Shown here one piece after another: positions 62,517-64,000 of a stretch of DNA of 64,000 nt (position 1 is the stretch's first letter; every line of letters begins with the position of its first letter). Source of the DNA: Cliona cf. orientalis (lineage: Eukaryota; Porifera; Demospongiae; Clionaida; Clionaidae); assembly GCA_963930775.1 (NCBI GenBank), contig OZ005706.1, positions 558,001-622,000 on the forward strand. The letters are read 5' to 3'. Below the pieces are notes generated by a model. The model ran no database searches. It was not told the origin of the DNA and saw only the letters and a list, made by a program, of their open reading frames with translations. Both the position numbers and the translations under genes were made by a program.

Positions 62517-63076
62517 ACTATTTCACACGTGAAATCCATTTACCTGCTGTTGCTGTTGTTGCTGCATAGCTTGAAATTGCTGCTGGGGGTGTGGTTGTTG
62601 TTGTGAGAATCCACCGCTGAACTGACCCTGCTGTGCCCGCCCCATGCCTTGATTCATCGGAAAACCACCAGCAGTACCAATATTCTGTACTCCAGCTGAA
62701 GGTCCAGCAGCCATGAAGCCCCCTCCTCCGCCCTGACTAGGAGGGAAGGTTGGCTGATGATGGTGCTGAACAGTAGGAAACTGCTGCTGCTGAGCGGGAT
62801 TGAAGAAACCTTGCCTAGCGGGAGCAGCCTGTTGCCACCCACCCATCCCTCCCTGTGATTGTTGCTGCCCCCAGCCTTGATTCTGAAAAACCAAAAGAAA
62901 ATTTCCGATGTTGTTTTATACTTGTACAAGTACTTGAGCCTACCTGCTGTTGAGGCTGACCAAACGGAGCGCGAGGAGCACCCCACTGCTGGGACTGTTG
63001 CCTGTCGTATGAATAGAAAGATACGTTAGAGGTAAGACAAAAGATCGCTGGTCAAGATCATTTACCAGTTGCTCAT
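58642..63076 (-). CDS. SYNRG: Synergin gamma homologue (AP-1 gamma-ear binding, EH domain)
   Basis: Exons: 63066-63076 (MSNW), 62944-63001, 62544-62882, 61142-62410, 60988-61068, 59819-60922, 59355-59505, 59201-59260, 59040-59119 and 58642-58887, an exact 1132-residue frame. The N-terminus is Gln/Gly-rich, then a Glu/Lys/Arg-rich helix (EEQKKRDLEIQKRKL), then one EH domain at the end of the large exon (FPAVYIEVFKRCSKPGG ... LPKNVLRDLWSVANR). Many acidic-phenylalanine motifs follow (DDFGDFQ, GFADFASF, FGDFTSS, LDFGVFEAD, DDFGEFEG), of the type that binds the gamma-ear of AP-1 and GGA adaptors. The C-terminus (GIVEVYRLAKRVYRSF ... YHSTCANFWLNVV) matches the conserved synergin/aftiphilin end. 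It is expected on trans-Golgi and endosomal clathrin coats. The tiny start exon is supported by phase only. Confidence 0.9.
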
Positions 63077-64000
63077 CGCTGTCAAGAATCAAGAACCACA
63101 GGCCGGCCAAGACAGTGACGATTTTCTATTTAAAGCACATCCATTTATGCTTATACGTCATGTATATTATATTATGCGCATGCGTACATACTTAATGCAG
63201 GATCTAAGCGAGATGTGCTATATAGACTTGACAAATTTTTGACAATTGCAACACACTAGAAAACGGTCAACGCACTATCAGGCAGCAGAAAGTAAGCATA
63301 AATTTATTATTGAATAGTTGGAAAAATGAAAAATGATGATAAAAATTAATTGGGAAAAATTAATGGAGTTTATGGATATAAAGTTCTGTTGAGTTTCTTT
63401 GTCCTGCAGTGAAAGCTGGAACACTCGAGCTGCTCTCTAGCAAGCTGAATGCAGGCAGGTAGGTCCCTGTATGAAACAAATCATGTATCCTAGTCCGCTA
63501 TTAGGTACTATAGCATGTTTGAACGTACCATACCACCTCTGCATGGGCCAAGAATTTGTGTATAGCACATCTTCTTCCAAGTGATATACATATATTATAT
63601 GCATGATGCATATATACCCCATCATCCTTCAGTGAGGGAGGTTGGAACCTGCATAATATAATATAATGGACACTCTTTAAATTGATATAGGTATTTCAGT
63701 GATAATATACATACTGATAATGCTAACTAAAGGATTGGAGAACTTGAGGTAATGGAAGGGAAGGGGATGGACAGACTTAAAAATTGATATGCATACACTG
63801 GTGTTGGGGGGGGGGAGACTGATAATGCCAACTTAAAGCATTGATTGAAGGGGGAAATGGATACTCCTGAAGTTATGCATACACAGATGTTTTTGGGGGG
63901 GGGGGGGGGGGTAACTGATACTGCTAAATTAAACCTTGAGCTAGCTGATCACTGCCCACTCAGTTCGGTGAAAGAATATAGAAGAACAAAGGAGGGGGGA
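63077..64000. other. Synergin upstream region and possible start of a plus-strand gene
   Basis: Holds the promoter of the synergin gene. On the plus strand a possible donor (AAAGTAAGC) ends a stretch at 63291, and 63410-63458 is flanked by CAG and GTAGGT with one frame reading KAGTLELLSSKLNAG, which could be an exon of a divergent gene running out of the window. The rest contains poly-G tracts (63806-63816, 63895-63911) and nothing else I recognise. Confidence 0.35.

Overview
The window reads as a compact metazoan nuclear genome. Genes are packed on both strands, most introns are 40 to 200 bp with plain GT-AG borders, and the intergenic DNA is AT-rich and full of (CT)n, (CA)n and G/C homopolymer tracts. 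Glypican, GalNAc4S-6ST-type sulfotransferases, a PH-containing DOCK (zizimin) and a synergin gamma homologue together point to an animal. Gene density, very short introns and small TIR elements suggest an early-branching marine invertebrate, most likely a demosponge. The species assignment is inference. Splice models were built by hand; where a complete CDS could be summed, the exon lengths give a whole number of codons.

Layout. 3384-7193 (+) is the 3' part of a glypican, with its N-terminal exons before or within the first 3.4 kb. 7609-9346 (-) is a CHST15-like carbohydrate sulfotransferase. 9645-26380 (-) is a 56-exon DOCK-D (DOCK9/10/11) Cdc42-type GEF of about 2151 residues with PH, DHR1 and DHR2 domains. 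It is divergent, across about 330 bp, from a 652-residue helical/TPR protein gene (26708-29289, +). From 29.9 to 51.1 kb lies a mosaic of segmental duplications. It carries two complete jacalin-like lectin genes (-), a promoterless 3' copy of the TPR gene (+), and a family of secreted or surface proteins built from a repeated Cys-rich module of about 145 residues that I do not recognise. Three family members look usable (X 39653-42631 -, Z 46521-48142 -, V 49467-51120 +). Two are decayed (W, Y) and share an internal inversion. Two are orphan C-terminal fragments. 51981-53759 (-) is a second CHST15-like gene, 54048-58131 (-) a divergent paralogue of the helical/TPR gene, and 58642-63076 (-) a synergin gamma homologue. 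The last 0.9 kb may begin another gene.

How it fits together. Glypican and the two sulfotransferases are all parts of sulfated proteoglycan biology. DOCK-D (actin/Cdc42) and synergin gamma (AP-1/clathrin) are intracellular housekeeping genes. The lectin and Cys-module array looks like a fast-evolving cell-surface or secreted locus: paralogues, exon-by-exon module repeats, gene conversion-like mosaics, an inversion and several TIR insertions sit between stable, conserved genes. That array is the most interesting part of the window.
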